Positions 1 through 8,173 of a stretch of 64,000 nucleotides of DNA are shown piece after piece. This stretch comes from Pseudomonas oryzihabitans. GTDB lineage: Bacteria > Pseudomonadota > Gammaproteobacteria > Pseudomonadales > Pseudomonadaceae. Below the pieces are notes generated by a model. It was not told the DNA's origin. It saw only the letters and a program-made list of their open reading frames with translations, and searched no databases. Both the position numbers and the translations under genes were made by a program. Every line of letters starts with the position of its first letter. Positions within the stretch are counted from its first letter, which is position 1. The stretch covers positions 4,138,001 to 4,202,000 of the forward strand of contig NZ_CP102428.1 in assembly GCF_024652905.1 (NCBI RefSeq), given 5' to 3'.

Positions 1-761
1 AGGGCAATATCACCATGCTGTCCTTCTCCTACCGCATCGTGACCATTCCGCTGACGCTCTATGCGCTGTCCATCCTGGCGATGATCTTTCCCGAGCTGAC
101 CCGCAGCTGGAACGAGGGCAATGCGGACAAGTACAGCGCGCTGATGCGCAAGGCGCTGCTCGGCACCCTGCTGTTCCTGGTGCCGGCCGCCGTGGTGCTG
201 TTCAGCTATTCGGAGCCGGTGGTCAAGGTGCTGCTGGAGCGCGGAGCCTTTGGCGCCGAGCAGAGCGCGGCGACCGCGACCCTGGTGGTGGCCTATGCCC
301 TCGGCCTGCCCTGGATGGGCTTGGCCCTGCTATGGGGCCGGGCCCTGCTGTCCCAGCAGCGCGCCAAGACCTTCCTCTATGCCACCCTGGCCAGTTCCTT
401 CATCACCGTGGCCCTGGATGCCGCGCTCTATCAGCCGTTCGGCGCCCAGGGGCTGGCCTATTCCTTTACCACCGGCGCCTTCCTGCAGGCCGTGTTCATG
501 GCGCTGGCACTCTATCGTCATTCCCTCGCCGGGCTGCACCTGTCGCTGCTGCTGCGTTGGTTGGGCGCCGGCTGCGCCGTGGCCCTGCTGAGTGTGCTGT
601 TGCCCAAGCCTGTCGGCCTGCTGGAGCTGATCGTCAGCATCAGCGTGGCGATGCTGGGCCTTCTACTGCTGTTGCTGGTCTTGGGCGAACGTGACCTGTT
701 CCGCCGCGGCTATTGGGCGCGCGGTGCTGACGGTGCGGAGCGCGCAGAACCGACGAGTTGA
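1..761 (+). CDS. MurJ/MVF-family lipid flippase, C-terminal part (5' end outside window)
   Basis: Only the last ~250 codons are present. The frame is open back to base 3, so the gene enters from the left edge. The segment is very hydrophobic with about seven predicted transmembrane stretches. It carries the MurJ-type motif LLERGAFG near residue 75, counted from the internal ATG at base 15. MurJ-family proteins (about 510 aa, 14 TM) flip lipid-linked sugar precursors across the inner membrane. The usual murJ neighbours ribF and rpsT are not visible. The next gene is a sugar-pathway-like oxidoreductase, so this may be a paralogue serving an exopolysaccharide cluster to the left rather than the essential peptidoglycan flippase. 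Family assignment is firm; the substrate is inference. Confidence 0.8.
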   Translation, partial: GNITMLSFSYRIVTIPLTLYALSILAMIFPELTRSWNEGNADKYSALMRKALLGTLLFLVPAAVVLFSYSEPVVKVLLERGAFGAEQSAATATLVVAYALGLPWMGLALLWGRALLSQQRAKTFLYATLASSFITVALDAALYQPFGAQGLAYSFTTGAFLQAVFMALALYRHSLAGLHLSLLLRWLGAGCAVALLSVLLPKPVGLLELIVSISVAMLGLLLLLLVLGERDLFRRGYWARGADGAERAEPTS

Positions 762-1000
762 ACGGCCGTCACTGGACGGCAAGGAAAAAGATGGCGATCT
801 GCAGCCATTGATCGCTATCTGTTACGAAGTCATGAATTTTTGCTTTGGCTTCGAGTCGCACGGAAAGATTGATCCCAGTCAAAGAATTTCTGATGGAAGT
901 GGTTTTTCCATTTGCAAGAGATCGGACACGTCGTTGGGATCGGCACTTCGCATGGTGGCTTTGCTCGCTACCGACATTCTCTTTGAAAGGAATCGATCCT

Positions 1001-2263
1001 ATGTCCTCCCAATCCCCTGTCACCCGTATCGGCATCGTCGGTACCGGCATGATCTCGCGCTGCCTGGCCCGGCTCATCAGTCGTCACTATGACGACATGA
1101 CCGTGACCCGCGTGCTGACCCGCCGGCCCATCGCCACGGTTACCGACTATCCGCTGACCGAGGCGCTCACCCAGTCGGTGGCGGATCTCATCGATCATTG
1201 CGACCTGCTGGTGGAGTGCAGCGGTGATCCCTACCATGGCACCGAGATCATCGAGCGCGCCTTCGAGGCCGGCATCAAGGTAGTCACCATCAATGCCGAG
1301 CTGCAGGTGACGACGGGTTCCTATCTGGCGGGCAAGGGATTCCTGACCGAGGCCGAGGGCGACCAGCCGGGTTCGCTGGCGGCGCTGCACGAAGAAGCGG
1401 TGCAGATGGGCTTCAAGCCGCTGGTCTACGGCAACATGAAGGGCTATCTGAACCACAACCCGACCCCGGAAGACATGGCCTACTGGTCCGCGCGCCAGGG
1501 CACCAGCGTCGATCAGACCACCTCCTTCACCGATGGCACCAAGGTGCAGATCGAGCAGGTGGTGGTCGGCAACAACTATGGCGCCACCATCACCCGCCAG
1601 GGTCTGGAAGGCCTGAATTCGACCAATCTGCAGGACAGCGCGAACATCCTGGCGCAGATGGCCGAGCAGCTGGGCACGCCCATCGTCGACTACGTGATCC
1701 CGAGCGGCTATTCCGCCGGTGGCGTCTTCGTCGTCGGTCGCCATGACGAAGACCAGGCCGGCGCCATCGAATACTTCAAACTGGGCAAGGGTCCGTACTA
1801 TGTGCTGGTACGCCCCTTCCACCTCTGCTCCCTGGAAGTCGGCAAGACCCTGCGTCGCGTCATCGCCGGTGGCAAGATCCTGCTCAACAACTCCACCACG
1901 CCGACCCTGAGCGTGGCCGCCATCATGAAGAAGCCCATGGCGGCTGGCGACATCATCGAGCGCGGCATCGGTGGCTACAGCGTGCGCGGCGAAGCGGTGA
2001 AGATCGCCGAGTGCCCGGATCACCTGCCGATCGGTCTGCTCAAGCACAGCGTGCTCAAGCGCGCCATGGAACCCGGCCAGATCGTCACCTTCGACGACGT
2101 CGAACTGGCGCCCAGCCGCGCCCTGGACATCGTCCTGCAACAGCATCGCGAGGCGATCCATCGCCAGCTGCTGGAAACCCAGCTGAGCGAGCCGGCCTGG
2201 AACACGGCTGCCGACCTGGCACCGATGGCGCTGCCCAAGGCGGTGGGGGCGGTCCTGTCCTGA
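1001..2263 (+). CDS. NAD(P)-binding homoserine dehydrogenase-like oxidoreductase with C-terminal SAF domain
   Basis: 420 aa. The ATG at 1001 is preceded by GAAAGG (985-990), and the protein then begins with a Rossmann glycine motif, GIVGTGMIS, near residue 10. Residues ~10-150 form the NAD(P)-binding domain and ~150-330 the homoserine-dehydrogenase-like middle part. The last ~90 residues resemble a SAF (antifreeze/FlgA-like) domain, with AAGDIIERGIGGY and EPGQIVTFDDVEL. The family (COG4091-type) is often labelled predicted homoserine dehydrogenase, but the true substrate is usually unknown. Such proteins occur beside surface-sugar genes, and here a MurJ-like flippase lies immediately upstream. 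I infer a carbohydrate or polysaccharide role rather than threonine synthesis. A terminator follows the stop. Confidence 0.75.
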   Translation: MSSQSPVTRIGIVGTGMISRCLARLISRHYDDMTVTRVLTRRPIATVTDYPLTEALTQSVADLIDHCDLLVECSGDPYHGTEIIERAFEAGIKVVTINAELQVTTGSYLAGKGFLTEAEGDQPGSLAALHEEAVQMGFKPLVYGNMKGYLNHNPTPEDMAYWSARQGTSVDQTTSFTDGTKVQIEQVVVGNNYGATITRQGLEGLNSTNLQDSANILAQMAEQLGTPIVDYVIPSGYSAGGVFVVGRHDEDQAGAIEYFKLGKGPYYVLVRPFHLCSLEVGKTLRRVIAGGKILLNNSTTPTLSVAAIMKKPMAAGDIIERGIGGYSVRGEAVKIAECPDHLPIGLLKHSVLKRAMEPGQIVTFDDVELAPSRALDIVLQQHREAIHRQLLETQLSEPAWNTAADLAPMALPKAVGAVLS

Positions 2264-2283
2264 TTCCGCTGCGGCGAAAAGCG

Positions 2284-2307
2284 AAGGGGCCCTGCGGGCC
2301 CCTTTTT
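2284..2307. terminator. Bidirectional Rho-independent terminator
   Basis: A perfect 9-bp stem (AAGGGGCCC / GGGCCCCTT, 2284-2292 and 2296-2304) with a 3-nt loop is followed by T residues. It sits between the stop of the SAF oxidoreductase (2263) and the stop of the convergent HAD gene (2307) and can serve both strands. Confidence 0.85.
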
Positions 2308-2999
2308 CATTGCCCGTCGGTGGCGGCGGCGCGGAGGCGGGCGACGGTCGCGGGCAGTTCATCCATGTGGGCGATCAGGGCGGTCACGCCCAGGGCGCTC
2401 AGGGTGTCGCCGTGGTTCGGCGGAATGTGGCTGGCACCGGTGAAGCCGATGACCCGCATCCCGGCGGCCAGGGCCGCACGCGCGCCGGTGGCGCTGTCTT
2501 CGATCACCAGGCAGCGCTCTGGCGCGACGCCCAGGGTCTTGGCCGCGAGCAGGTAGACATCCGGTGCCGGCTTGGGCTGGGCCACCATGTCGGCGCTGAA
2601 GACATGGCCCGCCACCCGATCCACCAGGTCCGCCCGGCGCACCGAGGATTCAACGCTGTGCCTGAGGCTGTTGGAGGCCACCGCCAACGGTAGATCAATG
2701 CTTTCCAGGGCACGTTTCACCCCGGGAATGGGTTCGACGCTGCTGGCGATCAGGGTCTCGGCCTGGGCGCGCAGCTCGCTGAACAGCGTGGGCGGCAGGG
2801 TGATGCCGAAGCGCTGTTCGACCAGGGCGAAGATGTCCCGGGTGGTCAGGCCGAAGGTGCCGTGCAGCAGGGCTTCGAGTTCGTCACGCGGTGCGTGGGC
2901 GGCCAGACCGTCGAGGACGACGCGTTCGGCGAGGATTTCGCTGTCGACCAGTACGCCATCGCAATCGCTGATCAGCAGTTCCACAGGGGTAAGGTTCAT
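2307..2999 (-). CDS. HAD-IA family phosphatase (YieH/beta-phosphoglucomutase-like)
   Basis: 230 aa, full length for a HAD subfamily IA hydrolase with a helical cap. Motif I is DCDGVLVDSE (nucleophile Asp near residue 13), motif II is VASNS, motif III is the lysine of QPKPAPDVY, and motif IV is VIEDSATGARAA. The likely reaction is Mg-dependent dephosphorylation of a small phosphorylated sugar or metabolite in the cytosol. The closest family I recall is E. coli YieH (6-phosphogluconate phosphatase) and its relatives, but substrate cannot be read from sequence. The gene stands alone, convergent with the oxidoreductase gene and divergent from the cold-shock gene. Confidence 0.85.
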   Translation of the reverse strand: MNLTPVELLISDCDGVLVDSEILAERVVLDGLAAHAPRDELEALLHGTFGLTTRDIFALVEQRFGITLPPTLFSELRAQAETLIASSVEPIPGVKRALESIDLPLAVASNSLRHSVESSVRRADLVDRVAGHVFSADMVAQPKPAPDVYLLAAKTLGVAPERCLVIEDSATGARAALAAGMRVIGFTGASHIPPNHGDTLSALGVTALIAHMDELPATVARLRAAATDGQ

Positions 3000-3411
3000 C
3001 GGTATTCCTTGCAGGGGGATTTCACGGTCGGGGCAGTGGATCTCGTGCCCTTCGACAGCTGTGGCGGGAAGCGCAAAGGCAGGCGTGGCGGTGATTCCGG
3101 GGTGCTGCCCAGGCGGTCGAAAACAGGCTTGTCGGTGCCTTTCGAAGCGGCGTAAAACGCGCTTTGTCCAAAACGAATTCGGCCTCCGGAGGGTAATCGC
3201 TTTCCAGAAAAATATGGCGTAGAGTTCGAGAACTGTGTTTGCTTGGGTCGCCGTCGATCGTGACCTGAGGCGGTAGGCTCTTCGTCCACCCCTTGCTGCT
3301 CGATTCTTGTTACTCCTTGCAACTCAGTACCAGGCGTTTGGTCTATGCAACGCACTGCCGCGCCAGCACGTGTCAATAACAAACCCGTTATTCCAAGGAG
3401 CAACACCCGTC
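3000..3411. other. Divergent intergenic region and long 5' leader of the cold-shock gene
   Basis: 412 bases without a credible gene separate the start of the HAD gene (minus strand) from the cold-shock protein start. Long untranslated leaders are usual for cspA-type genes, where RNA folding tunes cold expression, so part of this stretch is probably csp leader. I see no strong -35/-10 pair and no repeat. A frame open from 3307 into the csp gene has no good ribosome site and is not credited. Confidence 0.5.
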
Positions 3412-3621
3412 ATGTCGAATCGTCAGAACGGCACCGTCAAGTGGTTCAACGAAACCAAAGGCTACGGCTTCATTACTCCCGAAAGCGGTCCGGACGTGTT
3501 CGTGCACTTCCGCGCCATCGAAGGCACTGGTTTCAAGACCCTGGCTGAAGGCCAGAAGGTCAGCTTCGAAGTCGTGCAAGGCCAGAAGGGCATGCAGGCA
3601 GAGCGCGTACAGGTCATCTGA
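3412..3621 (+). CDS. Cold-shock protein, CspA family
   Basis: 69 aa single cold-shock domain. RNP-1 (KGYGFIT) and RNP-2 (VFVHF) are both present, so it should bind single-stranded RNA/DNA and act as an RNA chaperone in the cytosol. The ATG at 3412 is chosen because AAGGAG lies at 3395-3400 and the protein then has the normal family length and N-terminus (NGTVKWFNE). The frame stays open upstream but there it lacks family similarity. A strong terminator follows. Whether it is cold-induced or constitutive cannot be told from this sequence. Confidence 0.95.
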   Translation: MSNRQNGTVKWFNETKGYGFITPESGPDVFVHFRAIEGTGFKTLAEGQKVSFEVVQGQKGMQAERVQVI

Positions 3622-3645
3622 CACCTGACGTCGCCCGAAGCTCAC

Positions 3646-3675
3646 GAAAAACCCCGGCCAGGCCGGGGTTTTTCG
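3646..3675. terminator. Bidirectional Rho-independent terminator
   Basis: GAAAAACCCCGGCC followed by GGCCGGGGTTTTTC forms a long GC-rich stem with A and T tracts on either side. It lies between the stops of the convergent cold-shock and MFS genes and probably terminates both. Confidence 0.9.
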
Positions 3676-3707
3676 TTTCTGCCGATTCGATCGGCCTGGC
3701 GGCCGCG

Positions 3708-5141
3708 TCACTCCACGTTCTGCGCGCTCTTTTCCGGCTCGGCGGCCAGGGGCTTGATTCGGCGACCGGTTTCGCGGGAGGCCTGCAGGAAGATCGCCGC
3801 CGCCAGCATCGACAGGGCTCCGACGCTCAAGAACGTCGCGCGGAAGGCGGACAGCACCTCGGTGTCGCCATAGTCGTCCTGGAAGCCGCCCAGCAACGCC
3901 GCGGCGCAGGCGACGCCAAAGCTCATGGCCAGTTGCATCACCACCGACAGCAGGCTGTTGCCGCTGGCGGCCTGCTGGTCGTGCAGGTCGATGAGGGTGA
4001 TGGTGTTCATGGCGGTGAACTGCATGGAGTTAACCGCGCCGAGAATGCCCAGGTGGATCAGCAGCCAGACGAAGGGGGTGGCAGGGCCGATCAGGGCGAG
4101 ACTGGCGATCAGGCAGCCCAGCAGCAGGGTATTGCCCACCAGCAGGCGCCGATAGCCGAGACGGCCGATCAGCGGACCGGCGATGGGCTTGGCCAGCATC
4201 GCCGACAAGGCCAGGGGCATCATTAGCAGACCGGCCTGGGTCGGCGAATAGCCGAGGCCGACCTGGAACAGCAGCGGGATAAGAAAGGGCAGGGCGCCGC
4301 TGCCGAGACGGGCGAAGAGATTGCCGAAGATGCCCACGGCAAAGCTGCGGATACGAAACAGCTCGGCGGAAAACAGCGGCTGGTCGTGATGCAGGGCGCG
4401 CAGCCAGTAGGCGACCATGCAGGCCATACCACCCATCAGCAGCAATACCACGCGCACATGGGGCAGGTGCAGTTCGCCAAGGCCTTCCAGGGCGATGCTG
4501 ATGAGGATCATGGAGGCGCCGAACAGCAGAAAGCCCAGGCCATCGAAGCGCTGTGGCAGAGGGCTGCGCAGGTCCGGCAGCAGGCGGCGGGTGGCCAGAC
4601 AGCCGAGGATGCCCACCGGCAGGTTGATCAGGAAGATCCAGTGCCAGGACACGGCCTCCACCAGCCAGCCGCCCATCGCCGGGCCCGCCAGGGGGCCGAT
4701 CAGGCCGGGAATGGTGATGAAGCTGAGGATGCGCACCAGTTCGCTGCGCGGATAGACGCGCAGGATCACCAGCCGCCCCACGGGCAGCATCAGCGAACCG
4801 CCGAGGCCCTGGATTACCCGGGCGGCGATCAGCAGGTTGAGGCTGGGCGCCAGGGCGCAGAGCAGCGAGCCAAAGGTGAAGAGGGCGATGGCGGTAAAGA
4901 AGACGCGGCGACTGCCGAAACGATCGGAAATCCAGCCCGAGGCAGGAATCAACAGCGCGACGGTGAGCAGGTAGGCGATCACCACCCCCTGCATGCGCAG
5001 GGGATTCTCGCCGAGGTCGGCGGCCATGCGCGGCAGGGCGGTGTTGACGATGGTCGCGTCCAACGACTGCATGAAGAAGGCGACGGCGATCAGCCAGGGA
5101 AGCCAGCGGGTCGTGGTGGTATCGAGCGTCGGGGTGGGCAT
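3708..5141 (-). CDS. mdtD: DHA2-family MFS multidrug efflux transporter, MdtD-like
   Basis: 477 aa with 14 predicted transmembrane helices, as in the drug:H+ antiporter-2 group. The N-terminus has FMQSLDATIVNTALP (motif D1) and, after helix 2, the loop SDRFGSRR (motif A). RALQG-type and GPALGG-type motifs (ARVIQGLGGS, GPAMGGWLVE; motif C) follow. Wording and length match E. coli MdtD closely, though E. coli mdtD sits with mdtABC-baeSR and here it stands alone. The ATG at 5141 is chosen over an upstream in-frame start because AAGGA lies about 9 bases upstream and the product then begins like the family. Its substrate is unknown. Confidence 0.88.
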   Translation of the reverse strand: MPTPTLDTTTTRWLPWLIAVAFFMQSLDATIVNTALPRMAADLGENPLRMQGVVIAYLLTVALLIPASGWISDRFGSRRVFFTAIALFTFGSLLCALAPSLNLLIAARVIQGLGGSLMLPVGRLVILRVYPRSELVRILSFITIPGLIGPLAGPAMGGWLVEAVSWHWIFLINLPVGILGCLATRRLLPDLRSPLPQRFDGLGFLLFGASMILISIALEGLGELHLPHVRVVLLLMGGMACMVAYWLRALHHDQPLFSAELFRIRSFAVGIFGNLFARLGSGALPFLIPLLFQVGLGYSPTQAGLLMMPLALSAMLAKPIAGPLIGRLGYRRLLVGNTLLLGCLIASLALIGPATPFVWLLIHLGILGAVNSMQFTAMNTITLIDLHDQQAASGNSLLSVVMQLAMSFGVACAAALLGGFQDDYGDTEVLSAFRATFLSVGALSMLAAAIFLQASRETGRRIKPLAAEPEKSAQNVE

Positions 5142-5213
5142 TGAGGGGTCCTTGTCGAGACAGCCGACTACCCGCACTCTGACTGTCGGCAGGCGGCAGG
5201 GTGCCCCGCTGAT

Positions 5214-6101
5214 TCAATGCGAGCGGGAATCCAGTAGCGCCTCGATCCGTTGGTCCTTTTCTGCCCAGAGCTGGCTGACCCATTGCTGGAAGTCGGCGCG
5301 AAATTCCGCGTCTTCGCTGTAGTCGCCCGCCCAGCGCGCCGGATCCAGAGGGCGCGCGCGGATATCGATGATAACGCGTTTGACCCGTCCGCAGAGCAGG
5401 TCCCAGAAGCCGGGCACGCGACCGTCCGGATAGACCAGGGTGACGTCCAGCAGGGTGTCCAGCTGCTCGCCCATGGCGGCGAGGACGAAGGCCATGCCAC
5501 CGGCCTTGGGTTTGAGCAGGTGGCGATAGGGCGAATGCTGCTCGGCATGCTTGGCGGCGGTGAAGCGGGTGCCTTCCAGGTAGTTGACGATGGTCACCGG
5601 CTGGCGACGGAATTTCTCGCAGGCGCGGCGGGTGATGACCAGGTCCGCGCCCTTGAGCTCCGGGCGGCGCGCCAGCTGGGCGCGGCTGTATCTCTTCATG
5701 AAGGGGTAGTCCAGCGCCCACCAGGCCAGACCCAGGAAGGGCACCCAGATGAGTTCCTTCTTCAGGAAGAACTTGAAGTAGGGCACCTTGCCGTTGAAGG
5801 TTTCGATCAGGGCGGGGATGTCGACCCAGGACTGGTGGTTGCAGATGACCAGGTAGGAGCTGTCTCGGCTGAGCACCTCGGTGCCACGGATGTCCCAGAC
5901 GGTAGGGGTGAGCCGGGCGAAGATGACCTTGTTGATCTCGGCCCAGGTCTCGGCGATGGCCGTGACTACCCGGGAGCAGACATCGCGCAGCGCCACGCTG
6001 GGCAGCAGCTTGATCAAGGCGAATGCCAGCAGCGGACCGATCATGACCAGGGTATTCAGCAGGAGCAGCAGGGAGACGGCGATACCGGTCAGGAGGTGCA
6101 T
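5214..6101 (-). CDS. YihG-like inner-membrane acyltransferase (PlsC superfamily)
   Basis: 295 aa. A hydrophobic N-terminal anchor (residues ~3-35) is followed by the acyltransferase catalytic HX4D box as NHQSWVD and the glycerol-phosphate-binding EGTRFT motif. This is the layout of lysophosphatidic acid acyltransferase-like proteins such as E. coli YihG. It probably transfers an acyl chain to a lysophospholipid at the inner membrane face. The start at 6101 gives the membrane anchor directly and has GAGAGAA just upstream; a longer frame adds ~50 residues unlike the family. It is divergent from the HD-GYP gene, with 106 bases between starts. Confidence 0.85.
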   Translation of the reverse strand: MHLLTGIAVSLLLLLNTLVMIGPLLAFALIKLLPSVALRDVCSRVVTAIAETWAEINKVIFARLTPTVWDIRGTEVLSRDSSYLVICNHQSWVDIPALIETFNGKVPYFKFFLKKELIWVPFLGLAWWALDYPFMKRYSRAQLARRPELKGADLVITRRACEKFRRQPVTIVNYLEGTRFTAAKHAEQHSPYRHLLKPKAGGMAFVLAAMGEQLDTLLDVTLVYPDGRVPGFWDLLCGRVKRVIIDIRARPLDPARWAGDYSEDAEFRADFQQWVSQLWAEKDQRIEALLDSRSH

Positions 6102-6207
6102 GGATTCTCTCGTCTGGAACTTAGGGCGATAGTCTTTAGCGCGGCCTGGCATTTTGCGATCATTTGCTTCTGGATGGCTGCTGCCGATCAGCTGCGAAGT
6201 GAACGCC

Positions 6208-7443
6208 ATGCTCAAGAAGGTTACCAGTGCCGAGGTCTGCCTCGGCATGTACATCCACAGATTCGAAGGCAGCTGGATCGATCATCCGTTCTGGAAGGCG
6301 CGCTTCCTGCTCCAGGAGCCGCGCGATCTGCAGAAGATCCAGGACAGCGCCGTGACCGCCGTGTGGATCGATATCGCCAAGGGGCGGGATTGCCAGCCCC
6401 CGGCCGAGCGCGCGATGCCCGTAGCTCCGGTCACGCCTCCTGAACCCGCCGTCGCGCCAGCCCGGCCTACGCCCACCACCTTCGCGACCAGCGCCCCAGG
6501 CACTGCCATCAGTTGTCCCCAGGAAATGGCCCAGGCTTCCGCCGTGAGCGCCCATGCCAAGCAGGAGGTGGCGCGACTGTTCCAGGACGTGCGCCTGGGC
6601 CAGGCCATCGAGCTGAGCGAGGTGGCGACCGTGGTCGAGCAGATATCGGCGTCGGTGCTGCGGCATCCCACGGCGCTGATCAGTCTGACGCGGCTGCGCA
6701 CGGCTGACGAGTATACCTACATCCATTCGGTGTCGGTCTGCGCCCTGATGACGGCGGTGGCGCGGCAGATGGAGCTGCCGGCGGAGCAGGTGCAGCTCGC
6801 CGGCCAGGCTGGCCTGCTGCACGACGTGGGCAAGATGCGTACCCCTCTGGAGGTACTGAACAAGCCAGGCAAGCTGACCGACGCGGAATTCGCCGTGATG
6901 CAGCGGCACCCCGAGGAGGGCGTCGCCCTGCTGCAGCAGTGGGGCGCGGCCGCGGAGGTGATCGACGTCTGTCTGCACCATCACGAGAAATTCGATGGCA
7001 CTGGCTATCCCCGTGGCCTGGCCGGGACGCAGATCAGTCTGCTGTCGCGCATCGCCGCGGTCTGCGACGTCTATGACGCCATTTCCTCGACCCGTCCCTA
7101 CAAGACCGCCTGGAGTCCGGCGGAAGCGATTCGGCGCATGGCGGAATGGCAGGGGCATTTCGATCCCCAGGTGTTCCAGGCCTTCGTCAAGACGCTGGGC
7201 ATCTATCCGATCGGCTCCCTGGTGCGGCTGAGCAACGAGCAGCTGGCGGTGGTGGTCGAGCAGCACCCGGACAGCCTGCTGACGCCGCGGGTGCGGGTGT
7301 TCTTTTCCGCTCGCTCGCGCACACCCCTGCCGCAGCGACTGCTGGATCTCGCCCGGCCCCCCGCCAACGAACGCATCCTGCGGCGCGAGGATCCGGAGGA
7401 GTGGGGCTTTCGCAATCTGCAGCGGCTCTGGCAGCAGGCCTAG
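6208..7443 (+). CDS. c-di-GMP phosphodiesterase, DUF3391 plus HD-GYP
   Basis: 411 aa. Residues ~1-65 match the DUF3391 N-terminal domain (LGMYIHRFEGSWIDHPF), followed by a Pro/Ala-rich linker (~66-110). The HD-GYP domain fills ~130-340 with HD at 205-206 (LLHDVGK), HHEKFDGTGYPRGL with GYP at 266-268, and SxxRPYK downstream. All canonical metal and substrate residues I can check are present, so it should hydrolyse c-di-GMP to GMP/pGpG. The ATG at 6208 begins MLKKVTSAEV as in the family. It ends 7 bases from the convergent GST gene. Confidence 0.92.
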   Translation: MLKKVTSAEVCLGMYIHRFEGSWIDHPFWKARFLLQEPRDLQKIQDSAVTAVWIDIAKGRDCQPPAERAMPVAPVTPPEPAVAPARPTPTTFATSAPGTAISCPQEMAQASAVSAHAKQEVARLFQDVRLGQAIELSEVATVVEQISASVLRHPTALISLTRLRTADEYTYIHSVSVCALMTAVARQMELPAEQVQLAGQAGLLHDVGKMRTPLEVLNKPGKLTDAEFAVMQRHPEEGVALLQQWGAAAEVIDVCLHHHEKFDGTGYPRGLAGTQISLLSRIAAVCDVYDAISSTRPYKTAWSPAEAIRRMAEWQGHFDPQVFQAFVKTLGIYPIGSLVRLSNEQLAVVVEQHPDSLLTPRVRVFFSARSRTPLPQRLLDLARPPANERILRREDPEEWGFRNLQRLWQQA

Positions 7444-7450
7444 CGCCGGC

Positions 7451-8065
7451 TCAGGGGCGGGTCGCCTGCAGCGACGGGCGTTCGTCGGTGCGGGCATACC
7501 AGGCGGCAATGCGCGGACAGTCGCTGCGCCAGGCAAAGGTGGGGATGCGGAAGTCCAGATAGCCGAGCAGGCAGGCCATGCCCAGGCTGGCCACGTCGAA
7601 TTCGCCGTCCAGTTCCTGGATGGCCTCGCGCTCGAAGTAGTCCAGCGCCCGGGCGATCTTTTCCTGCTGGTTGTCCAGCCAGAGTTTCCATTGCATGCCC
7701 GGCGGGCGCATGAAGCTCTCGTAGCGGATCTGCACCGCGGCTTCCATCATGGCGTCGCACAGCGAGGCCAGGGTCAGGCGGCGCCAGCGCTCCGGGCCCT
7801 GGCGAGGGATCAGCGGGGTGCGCTCGTGCAGGGTGTCCAGATAGTCGAGGATGACGCGACTGTCGTGCAGGCAGGTGCCATCGGCCAGGCGCAGGGCGGG
7901 AATCTTGCCGGCCGGATTGGTATCGAGAACGTCGCGATTGGGGTTGAGCGGCGTCTGCTGGACGATTTCCACTTCGACCTGCTCGATCAGGTCCGTCTCG
8001 TGGAGCATCACCACGACTTTACGACCGAAGGGCGAGGCGGGAGTGTGGTACAGGATCATGGACAT
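7451..8065 (-). CDS. Glutathione S-transferase family protein
   Basis: 204 aa. The N-terminal thioredoxin fold starts ILYHTPASPFGRKV, with the catalytic-region Ser/Pro, and has the glutathione-binding NPAGKIPAL and DSRVILDYLD segments. The C-terminal half is helical, with the GST N-capping-like region near DVASLGMACLLGYLD. The likely role is glutathione conjugation or reduction in the cytosol; substrate is unknown. The start at 8065 (MSMILYH) has GGAGAG upstream; an ATG two codons later is equally plausible. It is convergent with the HD-GYP gene, with only 7 bases between stops. Confidence 0.88.
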   Translation of the reverse strand: MSMILYHTPASPFGRKVVVMLHETDLIEQVEVEIVQQTPLNPNRDVLDTNPAGKIPALRLADGTCLHDSRVILDYLDTLHERTPLIPRQGPERWRRLTLASLCDAMMEAAVQIRYESFMRPPGMQWKLWLDNQQEKIARALDYFEREAIQELDGEFDVASLGMACLLGYLDFRIPTFAWRSDCPRIAAWYARTDERPSLQATRP

Positions 8066-8173
8066 GGGCCGGGCTCTCCAGAGGGCAGGACTGCCTTCGC
8101 TGGTGGCGAAGCCCTGCACTGTAAGCCCTAGGCCGGCCCGGGTAAAAGATCGCCTTGGTCGTAGGCGGCTGGA

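Noticed and set aside
3307..3411. N-terminal extension of the cold-shock protein
   Set aside because: The 69-aa form from 3412 has a consensus AAGGAG and the exact family N-terminus; the extension is unlike the family.
3000..3411. Sigma-70 promoter for the cold-shock gene
   Set aside because: Several AT-rich hexamers occur (for example around 3200-3230), but none forms a -35/-10 pair at 16-18 bp, so no site is listed.
4030..5721. Long minus-strand frame overlapping both the MFS and acyltransferase genes
   Set aside because: It is in a different frame, Pro/Arg-rich and with no family similarity; both real genes show intact motifs.
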